A stretch of DNA of 64,000 nucleotides, from positions 7,812,001 through 7,876,000 of the forward strand of contig NZ_CP109496.1 of assembly GCF_036231355.1 (NCBI RefSeq). Reading direction: 5' to 3'. The position numbers and the translations under genes are program-made. The notes under the pieces were generated by a model. That model was not told the DNA's origin and did no database searches. It saw nothing but the letters and a program-made list of their open reading frames with translations. This DNA is from Streptomyces sp. NBC_01431 (GTDB lineage: Bacteria > Actinomycetota > Actinomycetes > Streptomycetales > Streptomycetaceae). Positions 26,915-36,138 of this stretch are shown in pieces; the stretch's first letter is position 1, and each line of letters starts with the position of its first letter.

Positions 26915-28168
26915 GATCGTGGACACCGGTAGTCATGCGGCGGCGGTCAGGGTAACTGATCGTTGTTCGAAGGCGTTCGGGCTGCTCTGGCCGATGCTGG
27001 AGTGCCTCCTTGTCTGGTGTTGTAGCGGGTGGCCCGTCGGAAGACTTCGAGGCGGGCCGCTCGGGCATGTGACCAGCGTTTCTTTCCCTGAAGCGTCTCG
27101 CGTTTCATGGTCCGCGTCGAACGACTCGGCGGCGGCGTTGTCCGCGCTCGTGCCCACCGCGCCGCGCGATCTGACCACGCCGAGGTCGGCGCAGACCTGG
27201 GCGAACTCCTTCGAGGCGTATTGCGCCGTTGTCGCTGTGAAAGGTGGCTCCGCGCAGGCCGTCGGCGTCCCGGGCCGCCGCCGCAGCCTTGAGCGCGTCG
27301 GTGACCAGCCCGGTGCGCATGTGGTCGGCGATCGAGCAGCCCGCCAGGCGTTTCGAGCACAGGTCCAACACCGTTGCCATGTAAAGGAATTGGCCGTTCA
27401 CGACGGAGAGATAGGTTATGTCGCCCACGTACTTCGTGTTCGGTGTCTCGCAGTGAAGTCGCGCCGTAGCAGGTCGGGAACCGGTGTCGCCGATGGCTCG
27501 GGGATGGTGGTGCGGACCTTCTTGCGCAGGTGGAAGCCGACGATGCCCCACGCGCGCATGACCCGCGCGACGCGTTTGTGATGGACGCGTACTCCGGTGT
27601 CGCGCAGCTCGGCGGTGACCCGCGGGGCCCCGTAGGTGCCGTCGGACTCGGCGTGAATGGCGGTGATCCGCTCGGCGAGGTCGGCATCCGCCCGGACCCG
27701 CTCGGCCCGCGCCTCCGCGCCGGCGATCCACCGGTAGAACCCGGACCGGGAGGCGCCGGGTATCCGGCACAGCCGCTTGACGCCGAAGGCGCCACGGTGA
27801 TCGTCAACGAACTGGAAGCGGCTGCTCACCAGCTGGTCTCCGCCGCAAAATACTTCGCGGCCCTCCGCAGGATCTCCCGCTCGAGTTCGAGTTCCTTCAC
27901 TCTCGCCCGCAGCTGCCGGTTCTCCTTGTCCATTGCGCTGGCCTCGCCGGCGCCGGGCCGGGCGGCCTGCTCGGCGTCCCGCACCCAGGTGCGGAGCGTC
28001 TCGTGGTTGCCGCCCAGGTCCTCAGCCGCCGGCGCATACGTCCTACCCGGGCCGGCGTGGTACAGCGCGACGGCATCAGCCCGGAACTCAGGCGAGTACT
28101 CCGACGTCCCCAACGGGAACTCCTGCTCTTCGGATCCTCACGATCCAATGATCAGGGTGTCCACGATC
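26915..28168 (-). mobile_element. Degenerate IS3-family element with 13-bp inverted repeats
   Basis: GATCGTGGACACC at 26915-26927 is exactly complementary to GGTGTCCACGATC at 28156-28168, giving an element of 1254 bp. Similar GTGGACAC ends occur as orphans at 42490, 45281 and 48378. No clear target duplication is visible. Confidence 0.75.
26933..28113 (-). pseudogene. IS3-family orfA and orfB, orfB broken by frameshifts
   Basis: OrfA (28113 to 27826) is a 95-residue helix-turn-helix/leucine-zipper protein with YSPEFRADAVALYHAG and LELEREILRRAAKYFAAE. OrfB begins at 27829 in an overlapping frame (FQFVDDHRGAFGVKRLCRI, YGAPRVTAEL). The integrase core then continues in other frames: NTKYVGDITYLSVVNGQF, FHSDNGA and the end RRHSSIGQSSPNAFEQRS. 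At least three shifts separate these orfB parts, so the transposase is non-functional. Motif order is otherwise normal for the IS3 family. Confidence 0.8.
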
Positions 28169-28234
28169 AAGGGTTAACCCCCGTCCCTGCCACGGCGACT
28201 GACGGAGACGGGGCGGGCCTGCTCCCATCTGTCT

Positions 28235-28260
28235 CGGGGGTTCAAATCCCGTCGGCACCG
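28235..28260 (+). tRNA. 3'-end fragment of a tRNA gene (T arm and acceptor side), possible att remnant
   Basis: The segment CGGGGGTTCAAATCCCGTC then GGCACC has the TTCAAAT T-loop in a 5-bp stem, followed by an acceptor-like 3' strand. No matching 5' half or anticodon arm lies upstream. Integrases commonly use tRNA 3' ends as attachment sites, so this may be an att scar next to the IS3 copy. It is short and the isotype is unknown. Confidence 0.35.
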
Positions 28261-28532
28261 CAGCCGACCAGGACGTACTACGGCGCACGGATCTGCCGCC
28301 TCGCCCCAGGTCCACAGAAGTGGTGCCCGCCATAGAGGGCAGCCGTGGCCCGCAGGACGTCTGCGGCGACATCGATGCCGTCCAGCCAGGCATTGCGCGG
28401 GAGCGCCGGACAAGGGCGGGGGTGTGCCGGGCGGGTGACAGGGCTCACGCTTGTGGCTGCGAGGGGGCGCGCCTGGCCTACGGGCGGCTGAGGATGGGGT
28501 TCCGTTGTGTCCCTCGTCGACTGGAGCGATTC

Positions 28533-28805
28533 ATGTTGGAGCGCAGGCCGCGCAAGGACGGTACCGAGGTCACGTTCGTTCTGCCACAAGATGATCCGCC
28601 GGTGCCGGTGAGCGTGGTGGGGGATTTCAATGACTGGCAGCCCGGTGTCCATACGCTTCAGCCCCGCAAGGACGGCAAGCGGGCGGTCACGGTCGCACTG
28701 CCTGCTGAGACGACCCACTCTTTTCGCTATCTTGCGGCGGGCGACTACTGGTTCGACGAGGAGAGCACCGACCACGACGGCGCCAACAGCCGCCTGCGCA
28801 TCTGA
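28533..28805 (+). CDS. Small single-domain CBM48 / isoamylase N-terminal-like protein
   Basis: A 90-residue protein starting at ATG 28533 behind TGGAG. The sequence is one early-set glycogen-binding domain: PVPVSVVGDFNDWQPGVHTL followed by TTHSFRYLAAGDYWFDEE. In larger enzymes this module precedes an amylase or branching-enzyme domain, but here the protein ends after the module. Small stand-alone versions are common in Streptomyces stress-associated regions. A role in binding glycogen or trehalose-type glucans is inferred. No partner enzyme is adjacent. Confidence 0.82.
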   Translation: MLERRPRKDGTEVTFVLPQDDPPVPVSVVGDFNDWQPGVHTLQPRKDGKRAVTVALPAETTHSFRYLAAGDYWFDEESTDHDGANSRLRI

Positions 28806-29111
28806 CCCCCGCTGCGACCTGCGACATGGTATTCCCGGAAGGCCGGTAGGGCGGGTGTGGTCCTGCGGTGCGCTCGTGCCCGACAGGGTCCCGGCCCGCA
28901 TCCGCTTCCCGTTTTCCGGGGCCGGCCGCGCACTGTACGAGCCGGGCCGCAGTCGGTGCCGTGTTCAGCGGAGGCCAGGCCTTCCGGACGCGCTTTCGAA
29001 CCACACCCTCCTGTCGAACCTGGGAGTGGGACCGCATAGATAGAGCGTCCGGCCGCCGAAGAGGGCGCGGAACGCGAACGGCTAGTCATGGAGAGAACGG
29101 AAAGGGCAGAC
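28806..29111. other. Intergenic region without recognisable genes
   Basis: About 300 nt; I see no coding similarity, hairpin terminator or operator-like palindrome beyond background. It must contain the promoter for the DUF6325-like gene. Confidence 0.4.
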
Positions 29112-29558
29112 ATGACATCACCGGACACCGACGAGCTGGGCCCGGTCGACTATCTGGTCGTCGAGTTCCCGCCAGCCACCTCGCGCTTCACGGGGGAGAT
29201 GGCCGAAGAGCTCGACAAGCTGGTCACCTCGGGGATCATCCGGGTCCTGGACCTGGTCATTCTGACAAAGGGTGCGGACGGTGAACTCGACGTGCTGGAG
29301 GTCGATGACCTCGAAGACGCCGGTGAATTGCGCGCCGCGGAGGCGAAGCTGGCCGGCCTGCTCGCGGAAGAGGACATCGTGAACCTCGCCGCCGCGATGG
29401 AGTCCGGTACGACAGCCGGAGTACTGGTCTGGGAGAACGTGTGGGCGGGACCCTTCGCCTCCGCCGCACGCCGCTCGGGAGGCCAGCTCATCGCCAACGG
29501 ACGTATTCCGATCCAGGCAATCCTGGCCTCCATCGAGGCCGACGAAGAAGGAGAATAA
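29112..29558 (+). CDS. DUF6325-like protein
   Basis: A 148-residue acidic protein starting at ATG 29112 behind a GGAAAGGGCA ribosome site. ATG 29088 is an in-frame alternative with a weaker signal. It reads MTSPDTDELGPVDYLVVEFP, then RVLDLVILTKGADGELDVLE and TAGVLVWENVWAGPFASAAR. This resembles the actinobacterial DUF6325 family, whose members occur near SHOCT and membrane-stress proteins. No catalytic motif is evident. It is coupled to the small gene 1 nt downstream. Function unknown. Confidence 0.75.
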   Translation: MTSPDTDELGPVDYLVVEFPPATSRFTGEMAEELDKLVTSGIIRVLDLVILTKGADGELDVLEVDDLEDAGELRAAEAKLAGLLAEEDIVNLAAAMESGTTAGVLVWENVWAGPFASAARRSGGQLIANGRIPIQAILASIEADEEGE

Positions 29559-29559
29559 G

Positions 29560-29742
29560 ATGCCCATCGGACCGATGCGCAGAGGGCGGCGCGGGGTCAT
29601 CGGCGCCCCCGTCGCTCGCACAGCGGCCGTCGTCGGCACGGCAGCGGTCGTCGCCCACGGGGTCGGTCGCCGCAGTGACCGACGTGAGGACCGCCGGGAC
29701 GACCGTCAAGACCGACGTGAGGACCGCCGAGACCGCCGCTGA
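29560..29742 (+). CDS. Small basic protein with one hydrophobic segment and an Arg/Asp repeat tail
   Basis: A 60-residue protein whose ATG is one base after the stop of the DUF6325-like gene, with GAAGGAG upstream. Residues about 15-34 are hydrophobic (GAPVARTAAVVGTAAVVAHG). The last 22 are a charged repeat built from RRED, RRDD and RQDRRED. Similar small partners (often ending in SHOCT or low-complexity tails) accompany DUF6325 genes. It may be a membrane-anchored partner. Coding potential rests on the coupling. Confidence 0.65.
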   Translation: MPIGPMRRGRRGVIGAPVARTAAVVGTAAVVAHGVGRRSDRREDRRDDRQDRREDRRDRR

Positions 29743-29911
29743 TCCGGAGCTGACTGCCGTCCAGGACGGCGTACGTTTCCTTCCGATTGTCCGCGGCGGA
29801 GGCAGGCTGGGAAGTGACGGTCGCGCAAATCGAAAACTGATCCGATGGGATAGTCGAGCTTCATGCTCGGTTTGCGGGCCGTTCTGGCAGGTCGGAGCCG
29901 CGTAGGCGGGC

Positions 29912-30045
29912 TCTCTGGACTACCTGCGCCCGTTGCTCGCGCTGCTGGAGAAGAAGAACGGGTGGACGCTGGCTGAGCAGGCTGGCCAGCGTTGCCCGGA
30001 CGGGTCCGGCGGCTGCTGAACTTCGCCGACTGGGACTTCTGGCCG
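29912..30045 (+). pseudogene. Fragment of an IS701/IS4-type transposase N-terminus
   Basis: One frame gives LDYLRPLLALLEKKNGWTLA then EQAGQRCPDG, and a shifted frame continues RVRRLLNFADWDFW. These correspond to the N-terminal YVxGLLxxLExKNxWTLAExAGxxxPDGxQxLLxxAxWD region of IS701-like transposases. The rest is absent. The surrounding 29743-30225 contains no other recognisable gene. Confidence 0.6.
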
Positions 30046-30225
30046 ACAGCGGAGATTCCCAGCGCGAACGCCGACGCTGCAGGAGCGGTTGCATCTGCGC
30101 CTGAGGACGGGCAGGGCGGCGGGCGGCCGCCCCGGTCGCGGTGGCCGCCGCGGCGCCGCCTCTGTCCGGCTGACGGCGCGGCGGGTCGTCCCTCCGGTCG
30201 GGTCGGCGGCTGGGAGCATGCTTCC

Positions 30226-31848
30226 ATGGCATCCCGGGCAGGCACGGCCGAGAGTTCGGCGTCGGCGAAGTCGCGAGTCGTCCTGGTGACGCTCGCGTCC
30301 GGTCAGTTCCTCATGGCGCTCGACAGCTCCGTCATGAACGTCTCCATCGCCACGGTGGCTGAGGACGTGGGCACTACGGTGACGGGCATCCAGGGCGCGA
30401 TCACCGCCTACACCCTGGTGATGGCGATGTTCATGATCCCCGGCGGCAAGGTCGGGGCGCTGATCGGACGCAGGCGCGCGTTCATGATCGGCTGCTGCAT
30501 CTATGGGGCCGGCTCTCTCACCACGGCGCTCGCGCCGAACCTGACCGTGCTGCTGCTGGGCTGGTCGTTCCTGGAAGGGGTCGGGGCGTCGCTCATCCTG
30601 CCCGCGATCGTCGCACTCGTCGCAGGCAACTTCTCCGTCGAACGCCGCCCCGCCGCCTACGGACTGGTCGTTGCGGCCGGGGCGATCGCGATCGCGGTCG
30701 GGCCTCTCGTCGGCGGTATCGCGACGACGTACTTCTCCTGGCGGTGGGTCTTCGCCGGGGAGGTCGTGGTGGTGCTCGGCATTCTCGTGCTCGCGCGCCG
30801 CATCACGGACGCCCCGCCCGGCGAACGCCGGAGCATCGACTTCGTGGGCGCGGTCCTCTCCGCGCTGGGGCTCGGGATCTTCGTCTATGGGGTGCTGCGG
30901 TCCGACGAGTGGGGTTGGTTCAAGCCGAAACCCGACGCGCCCGCGTGGCTCGGGGTGTCGCTGACAACGTGGCTGGTGCTGGCGGGTCTTGCGTTGCTCT
31001 GGATCTTCCTGCGCTGGGAAGCCAAGGTCGTCGAGCGGGGCGGAGATCCCCTGGTCGATCCCGGCATGCTGCAGAACAGGCAGCTCACCGGCGGCCTGAC
31101 GATGTTCTTCTTCCAGTACCTCGTGCAGATGGGCGTGTTCTTCGTCGTTCCTCTCTACCTGTCCGTCGCCCTGGGCCTGTCGGCGCTGGAGACCGGTGCC
31201 CGTCTCCTGCCGCTCTCGGTGAGCCTGCTGGCGGCAGCCGTCCTGATCCCCCGATTCCTCCCCGACGTCTCACCGCGGCGGGTGGTACGGCTGGGGATCT
31301 TCGCGCTGCTGGCGGGAGCGGTGGTCCTGATGGCGGCGCTCGACCTGGACGCCGGCGCAGAGGTCGTCACCGTCCCGCTGCTGCTGATCGGGCTCGGCAT
31401 GGGGGCGCTGGCCTCCCAGCTCGGGTCGGTCACCGTCTCCGCGGTGCCGCAGGCGCAGAGCGCGGAAGTCGGCGGCGTACAGAACGCCGTCACCAACCTC
31501 GGTGCCTCGATCGGTACGGCACTCGCCGGATCGATCATGATCGCCGCACTCACGACGTCCTTCCTGACCACCATCGAGGCGAACCCGGCGGTCCCTCCCA
31601 GCATCGCGAGCCAGGCGACCGTCCAGCTTCAGAGCGGCGCACCGTTCCTGTCCGATGCCCAGCTGAAGACCGCCCTCGACGACGCCGGCGTGAACCCGGA
31701 GCTGTCCCAGGCGGCGCTGGACGCGAACGCCGCGGCCAGGCTCGACGGCCTGCGCGCGGCGCTCGCCATCCTGGCCCTGGCCGCGCTCATCGCCCTGTTC
31801 TTCACCCAGCGGATCCCGTCGGCCCAGCCCCGATCGCCGCAGCCGTAG
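30226..31848 (+). CDS. MFS drug exporter, DHA2 (14-helix) family
   Basis: A 540-residue transporter with about 14 hydrophobic segments. The DHA2 motif A region (GGKVGALIGRRRAFMIG), the conserved LDSSVMNVSIATV in helix 1 and motif C (AIAVGPLVGG) identify a proton-coupled multidrug exporter of the EmrB/QacA type. I chose ATG 30226, which has GGGAG at 9 nt; the open frame extends further left without homology. A near-palindrome, TGGGAGCATGCTTCCA, overlaps the ribosome site and could be a regulator site. No regulator gene is adjacent, so the substrate is unknown. Confidence 0.92.
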   Translation: MASRAGTAESSASAKSRVVLVTLASGQFLMALDSSVMNVSIATVAEDVGTTVTGIQGAITAYTLVMAMFMIPGGKVGALIGRRRAFMIGCCIYGAGSLTTALAPNLTVLLLGWSFLEGVGASLILPAIVALVAGNFSVERRPAAYGLVVAAGAIAIAVGPLVGGIATTYFSWRWVFAGEVVVVLGILVLARRITDAPPGERRSIDFVGAVLSALGLGIFVYGVLRSDEWGWFKPKPDAPAWLGVSLTTWLVLAGLALLWIFLRWEAKVVERGGDPLVDPGMLQNRQLTGGLTMFFFQYLVQMGVFFVVPLYLSVALGLSALETGARLLPLSVSLLAAAVLIPRFLPDVSPRRVVRLGIFALLAGAVVLMAALDLDAGAEVVTVPLLLIGLGMGALASQLGSVTVSAVPQAQSAEVGGVQNAVTNLGASIGTALAGSIMIAALTTSFLTTIEANPAVPPSIASQATVQLQSGAPFLSDAQLKTALDDAGVNPELSQAALDANAAARLDGLRAALAILALAALIALFFTQRIPSAQPRSPQP

Positions 31849-32342
31849 CCGCTGCCCGTGGGTGATCGCCCGCTCGACCCGGCCCCGGCGAGCCCGCCCA
31901 GCCACCGGTTCGCAGGGCCTCCTGCGGGTGGGGTAGAGCCATCAGGCGCGCATGCGGGGGCCGGGCGGGGCGCGCAGCACGGCGTCATGGCTGTGCTCTC
32001 GCCGAAGCCGAGTCGTACGCAGGCGCCCGCGCCCACTGCGCCGCGGCCATGCGCCCCCCCGTCGAAGTTCACGGGCGAGGAAGCGGCGCGCCCCGGGCCG
32101 CCTGGCGGCGACCACGAGGACAGCACCCGGTCCGCGCTGCCCCGGGAGCCCGAATGCGGGCCTTCCGCACCCGTCGGGGGCAGGTACGACCGGGCCGAAG
32201 GCCAGGATCGGCACTGGGCAGAGCGTGATGACCAGGCCGATGATGAGGCCGCAACCGGAGCCGGCGTAATCGGCAGAAACCGACGGGGTGTGCACCGCGT
32301 GCGACGGTTCCCACGGCTTTACTCCCTGACTCCGGCATTGGC
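31849..32342. other. Intergenic region, no gene recognised
   Basis: About 490 nt between convergent MFS and SHOCT genes. Open frames exist on both strands, but none has a ribosome site or a recognisable motif. Confidence 0.4.
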
Positions 32343-32756
32343 TTAAGCCGCGAGAACCTTGGCCTTGGCCTGCTCGAACTCGGCAGGCGTGATGTCGCCC
32401 TTGTTCTTGAGCTCGGCGAGCCGGGCGAGCTCCTCCGCCTGACTGGCGCCTCCGGCGGTCTGCTGTACGTAGGAGCGGAACTCCTGCTCGCTGCGCCGGG
32501 CCCGTGCCAGCTCGCGTTCGCCCATCCCGCGACCGCGGGCGATCAGGTACACGAACACCCCGAGGAAGGGCAGGATGATCACGAAGATGGTCCACCCTGC
32601 TTTGCCCCAGCCGCCCAAGTCATCGTCGCGGAAGATGTCGCCGATGATCCGGAAGAGCAGCATGAACCAGAGCACCCATAGGAAGATCATCATCATGGTC
32701 CAGAACATGTTCAGCAGCGGGTAGTCCACGGCCAGGTCCAGCATCGACTCGTTCAT
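32343..32756 (-). CDS. PLDc_N / SHOCT-domain membrane protein
   Basis: A 137-residue protein starting at ATG 32756 behind GGAGG. Two membrane helices lie at about residues 17-42 and 54-74 (MFWTMMMIFLWVLWFML; GWTIFVIILPFLGVFVYLIA). A charged linker follows, then a C-terminal SHOCT motif (ELARLAELKNKGDITPAEFE). This layout (PLDc_N helices plus SHOCT) is common in actinobacterial envelope-stress proteins, often in the phage-shock context. The amidotransferase gene starts about 45 nt upstream on the same strand as a separate reading frame and may share its transcript. Confidence 0.88.
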   Translation of the reverse strand: MNESMLDLAVDYPLLNMFWTMMMIFLWVLWFMLLFRIIGDIFRDDDLGGWGKAGWTIFVIILPFLGVFVYLIARGRGMGERELARARRSEQEFRSYVQQTAGGASQAEELARLAELKNKGDITPAEFEQAKAKVLAA

Positions 32757-32801
32757 GGCACGCCTCCGTATTGACTGCGGGCACAGACATCGATCGCGGC
32801 T

Positions 32802-33635
32802 TCAGGCCGCTTGAGGGGCGAAGGGGAGCAGCTCGTCCGCTCCAGGCTGCACGACGCCGTAGCTGCTCTCCGGCACCTCGTTCCAGGCACCGGGCAGGTC
32901 ACCGAGGGGCTCGGACACGATGAGGCGGGTCTCGTCGGACACGCCCTGCAAGAACGCTGCGTCAGGGTGCAACTTGCGTAGGGTCTCCACACGGCTGCTG
33001 TAGAACAGGGATCTGGACTGTCCTTGGCTGGAGTAGCGGAAGGCCCAGACGCGCTCGCCGTCCGTCACGGCGACCGTCATCTGGAGCGGGAACTCCACGC
33101 CCTGCTCACGCCCGATGCGCTCCACGACCTCTGCCATCCGCGCCACGGCGCCGGGCGGGTCCTGGTCGAGGCCGAAGGTGACGGCGAGGTAGAACATCAT
33201 CTCGGAGTCCGTCGTTCCCTCGATGTCGTTGAACAGTGCGGGGTCGACGAGCAGGCAGAGTTCCCGGCGTATGAGATGGAACCCGGCGATGGACCCGTTG
33301 TGCATCCATAGCCAGCGGCCGTGCCGGAAGGGGTGGCAGTTCGTCTGCTGGACCGCCGTTCCGGTCGACGCCCGGATATGGGCGAAGAACAGCGGGGACT
33401 CGACATGGTCCGCGATCTCCCGCAGATTGCGGTTGTTCCAGGCGGGCCCCACGTCCCGCAGGACCGCCGGAGTAGCGCAGTTCTCCGTGTACCACCCGAC
33501 GCCGAACCCGTCGCCGTTCGTCGTCTCCACACCCAGCGTGGAGTGCAGGCTCTGATCGATCAGCGAGTGCGCCGGCTTGTACAGGATGGTGTCGAGCAGA
33601 AGAGGCGTGCCCGAGTACGCGAGCCATCGGCACAT
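32802..33635 (-). CDS. Class II glutamine amidotransferase (YafJ/EgtC-like)
   Basis: A 277-residue N-terminal-nucleophile enzyme. The catalytic Cys is residue 2 (MCRWLAYSG), exposed after Met removal. The family motifs NGDGFGVGWY, FFAHIRASTG, NCHPFRHGRW then MHNG, and TTDSEMMFYL are all present. Such proteins hydrolyse glutamine or gamma-glutamyl substrates; EgtC in ergothioneine synthesis is a relative, but no other egt genes are here. The protein ends with a Pro/Ala-rich tail. The start is fixed by the Cys2 requirement. Confidence 0.9.
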   Translation of the reverse strand: MCRWLAYSGTPLLLDTILYKPAHSLIDQSLHSTLGVETTNGDGFGVGWYTENCATPAVLRDVGPAWNNRNLREIADHVESPLFFAHIRASTGTAVQQTNCHPFRHGRWLWMHNGSIAGFHLIRRELCLLVDPALFNDIEGTTDSEMMFYLAVTFGLDQDPPGAVARMAEVVERIGREQGVEFPLQMTVAVTDGERVWAFRYSSQGQSRSLFYSSRVETLRKLHPDAAFLQGVSDETRLIVSEPLGDLPGAWNEVPESSYGVVQPGADELLPFAPQAA

Positions 33636-34606
33636 GAATGATCACCTGTCTCGTTCTCCGCCACGGTATGGGACTTGCCCGCTCCTCTCGCAGAGGCCGA
33701 CACTCGCCCTGTCTCCGGACGAGCCGGGAACGGTGTCGGCGGACCGACCAGCAGTCCCATGATCCGCGCCTCGGCGCTGCAATGCATGCTGAACCCGCTG
33801 CGCGGCGTCTCCGCCAGGTCCGCGGCCGTGACGACGGCGCCCCCGCGGTGGAAGCGGAACGGGGCTTCGCTTGTCCTGCCGCAGCGGATCGGCACCAGCT
33901 CCGACGCCTGCCTCGCGGACTGCGGCGGGGGCTCGAATGCGGCGTGAGTGCGCTTGGCCGCGCCTTCAGCTGCCGCGCGACTGGATTGCTGCGTGGGGCC
34001 CTCCCGCCGACACAGCTCGCGCAGATGCCGGCGGCCGTGGCATCGGGGTTGACCCGGGCCTGCCTGCTCGTCCATCGGCCTCTGCCTCACGATGCCGTTC
34101 CTGCTGGTCGGACCGCTCGATCGGCAAGAGTGCTCATGCGAGCCGTCGCGACCGGCGTGCTCCGGGCCGATACCGTGACGGTCTTCCACGCCGTCTCCTC
34201 CGGAAGGTTTATGCCTCCGGCCACGAGCACGCGCCCGTTCGCCAGGTGTCGTCTCTGCCATCGTTCGGAACCGGGATCGGGCTACTGATCATCATGAGCG
34301 GGGCAACCGGCATGATGTGGCACGACTGCATGTCCCTGCAGGCAGCAGTCATCCGGCCGGGGCAGGCATCATGACCACCGGCGCTGGCGGGATTCTCCAA
34401 GCACCAGGGAACACGGCGTCTGTTCGGCAGGTTCGTTTGGACCGTGCTGCGTGTACTGGTCTCGGTCGCCACGCTGCTGACCAGAGGACCGCCGTCGCCA
34501 CCTCCCTTCCCGGTACCCGGCGCTGCGGGCCGTCGAGGTGCCGGCCGTCAGCATGCGGCAGAGCAGGGAGCGGACGAATGACCTCGCGCTTTTGCCAGTT
34601 CGCACA
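33636..34606. other. Long stretch without a recognisable gene
   Basis: Nearly 1 kb between the amidotransferase and the SpoIIE fragment. Open frames up to about 215 codons occur on both strands, but none has a ribosome site, conserved motif or consistent codon bias. It is probably decayed sequence. Confidence 0.4.
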
Positions 34607-35070
34607 TCAAAGGCGTACGACGGCGAGGGCGATGTCGTCGCGGGCGCCGCCGACGACGCCGAGCTGCCCAAGCAGCGTTTCGACGAGCCGCTCCGGGCCC
34701 AGGCCGGCGAGGCCGCCCAGGGCCGTAGTGAGGCGGTTCAGGCCGGAGTCGATGTCCTCACCGCGGCGTTCGATCAGCCCGTCCGTATAGAGGACGAGGG
34801 TGTCGCCCTGGTGAAAGGCGGTGCCCGACTGGGGACGGGGGACGTGCTCGGGCCGGGCTCCCAGCGGCGGGTCGGTGGCCTGGTCCAGCAGCTCGCAGGT
34901 GCCGTCTGTGTGCAGCAGCACCGGCGGCGGATGCCCGGCGCTGGAGTAGATGAGCAGCTTGGAGCGGGTGTCCACGAGCACGGTGACCGCGGTCGCCGCG
35001 AGTGCCCCGTCGACGGAGCGGGCGTACATGCCCAGCACCTCCAGGGCACTCGGCAACGCACGCGGATCAC
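34607..35070 (-). pseudogene. C-terminal part of a SpoIIE/PP2C-type phosphatase
   Basis: The frame reads LEVLGMYARSVDGALAATAV, LIYSSAGHPPPVLLHTDG, GDTLVLYTDGLIERRG and GARDDIALAVVRL. These are the last two-thirds of the SpoIIE phosphatase domain with its GHPP and DGLIERR motifs. The N-terminal metal-binding GD motifs and any sensor domain are missing. The open frame can be extended to 35353 but without homology. Stand-alone SpoIIE proteins in Streptomyces regulate anti-sigma antagonists of SigB/F/G sigma factors, one of which is encoded at 46 kb. This copy is probably inactive. Confidence 0.7.
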
Positions 35071-35487
35071 GTCTTGCAGGCCAGCGGTAGCCCACGGCAG
35101 GCGGTGAAGGCAGCCCGCTCGGCGGGCGGGAACGGCAAGGTGGGCTGTCGCGGTCTGGCGTCGGTCGCGAGGTGCAGGTGCATCGCTGCTCTTGCTGGGA
35201 AGCATGATCATCCCCGAGTACGGTCACACGTGCACCACGCACGGCCCCGGCATCGGCGGGCGGTTCCCAGGGGGCAGTACGGTCGCGTGAGATGCCCGGC
35301 GACCACCTCGTGATCCAGATCGGCGCGCACGCGGGTAGACCGTTCGGGGGCACCAGCGTGGCTGGCTTGACCCTTCAGGACCAGGAGCCGCAGAGTCGAC
35401 CATGCGGGTACCAACGCCCCGTCCTCCGGCACACCCGTGCACAACACCCGTCCCGACCCCGGGCGGGTCTGACCTCTGGGAGCGGTT

Positions 35488-36138
35488 GTGCCGATGGTCG
35501 TCGACCTGCTGGTGATCGGCACTGCCATCACCCTCGGACCGCTACACAACAGCGCCTTCATCCTCCTGCTCGCATCACGCCGCGGTGTGCGCAAGGGCCT
35601 CGTCTTCCTGCTGTCCTGGCTGGCGAACCTGGTCGCGGTGGTCGCATGCGTCGTGCTGCTGACCGGCGGGACGCCGCCCGACCACCACAGCACGCCGTCA
35701 ACCGCCGCCATCGCCGCCAAGCTGGCGATCGGCGCCGGTCTCCTGCTGTTCGGCGGCTACCGGCTCCGGCAGTCGCCGCGCCCGTACCGGCCGCCGAGCT
35801 GGACGGCCCGCATCGACAACGCCTCTCTCGGTACCGCCGCCGCACTTGCCTGGCTCGTCCAGCCGTGGGCCCTGGTGGGTGCCGGCGCCGCCACAGCCGT
35901 CGACGCCGACTTGTCCTCCCTCTCCGACTGGCTGGCCCTGAGCGGCTACTGCCTCCTGGCCACCCTCAGCCTTCTGGTTATGGAGTTGTCTACCGTGTGG
36001 GCGCCAGATTCCGCCCAGGCTCGGTTGCACGCTCTGCGGACTTGGCTCGAGCATCATCAGGACCAGCTGATCGTCACCCTCTCGCTGCTCGCCGGTCTCT
36101 GGCTGATGGGCAGCAGCATCTACGCACTTGTTGCCTGA
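35488..36138 (+). CDS. GAP-family membrane protein
   Basis: A 216-residue protein with about six hydrophobic segments. It begins VVDLLVIGTAITLGPLHNSA, and RRGVRKGLVFLLSWLANLVA fits the GAP (Sap, sulfolipid-addressing) membrane family of actinobacteria. GTG 35488 has GGGAG 6 nt upstream. ATG 35494 is an alternative. It is probably a small-molecule or lipid transporter of the LysE-like fold. There is no partner gene, so the substrate is unknown. Confidence 0.75.
   Translation: MPMVVDLLVIGTAITLGPLHNSAFILLLASRRGVRKGLVFLLSWLANLVAVVACVVLLTGGTPPDHHSTPSTAAIAAKLAIGAGLLLFGGYRLRQSPRPYRPPSWTARIDNASLGTAAALAWLVQPWALVGAGAATAVDADLSSLSDWLALSGYCLLATLSLLVMELSTVWAPDSAQARLHALRTWLEHHQDQLIVTLSLLAGLWLMGSSIYALVA

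Noticed and set aside
28235..28260. A complete tRNA gene
   Set aside because: No D arm, anticodon arm or 5' acceptor strand within the preceding 90 nt.
30210..30225. TGGGAGCATGCTTCCA as a third CebR box
   Set aside because: Two bases longer at the centre and one mismatch; the MFS gene has no link to cellulose. At most another regulator site.
33636..34606. Possible genes in the 1-kb gap (for example a plus-strand frame of about 215 codons)
   Set aside because: No ribosome site, no recognisable motif, Arg/Pro/Ala composition typical of non-coding high-GC DNA.
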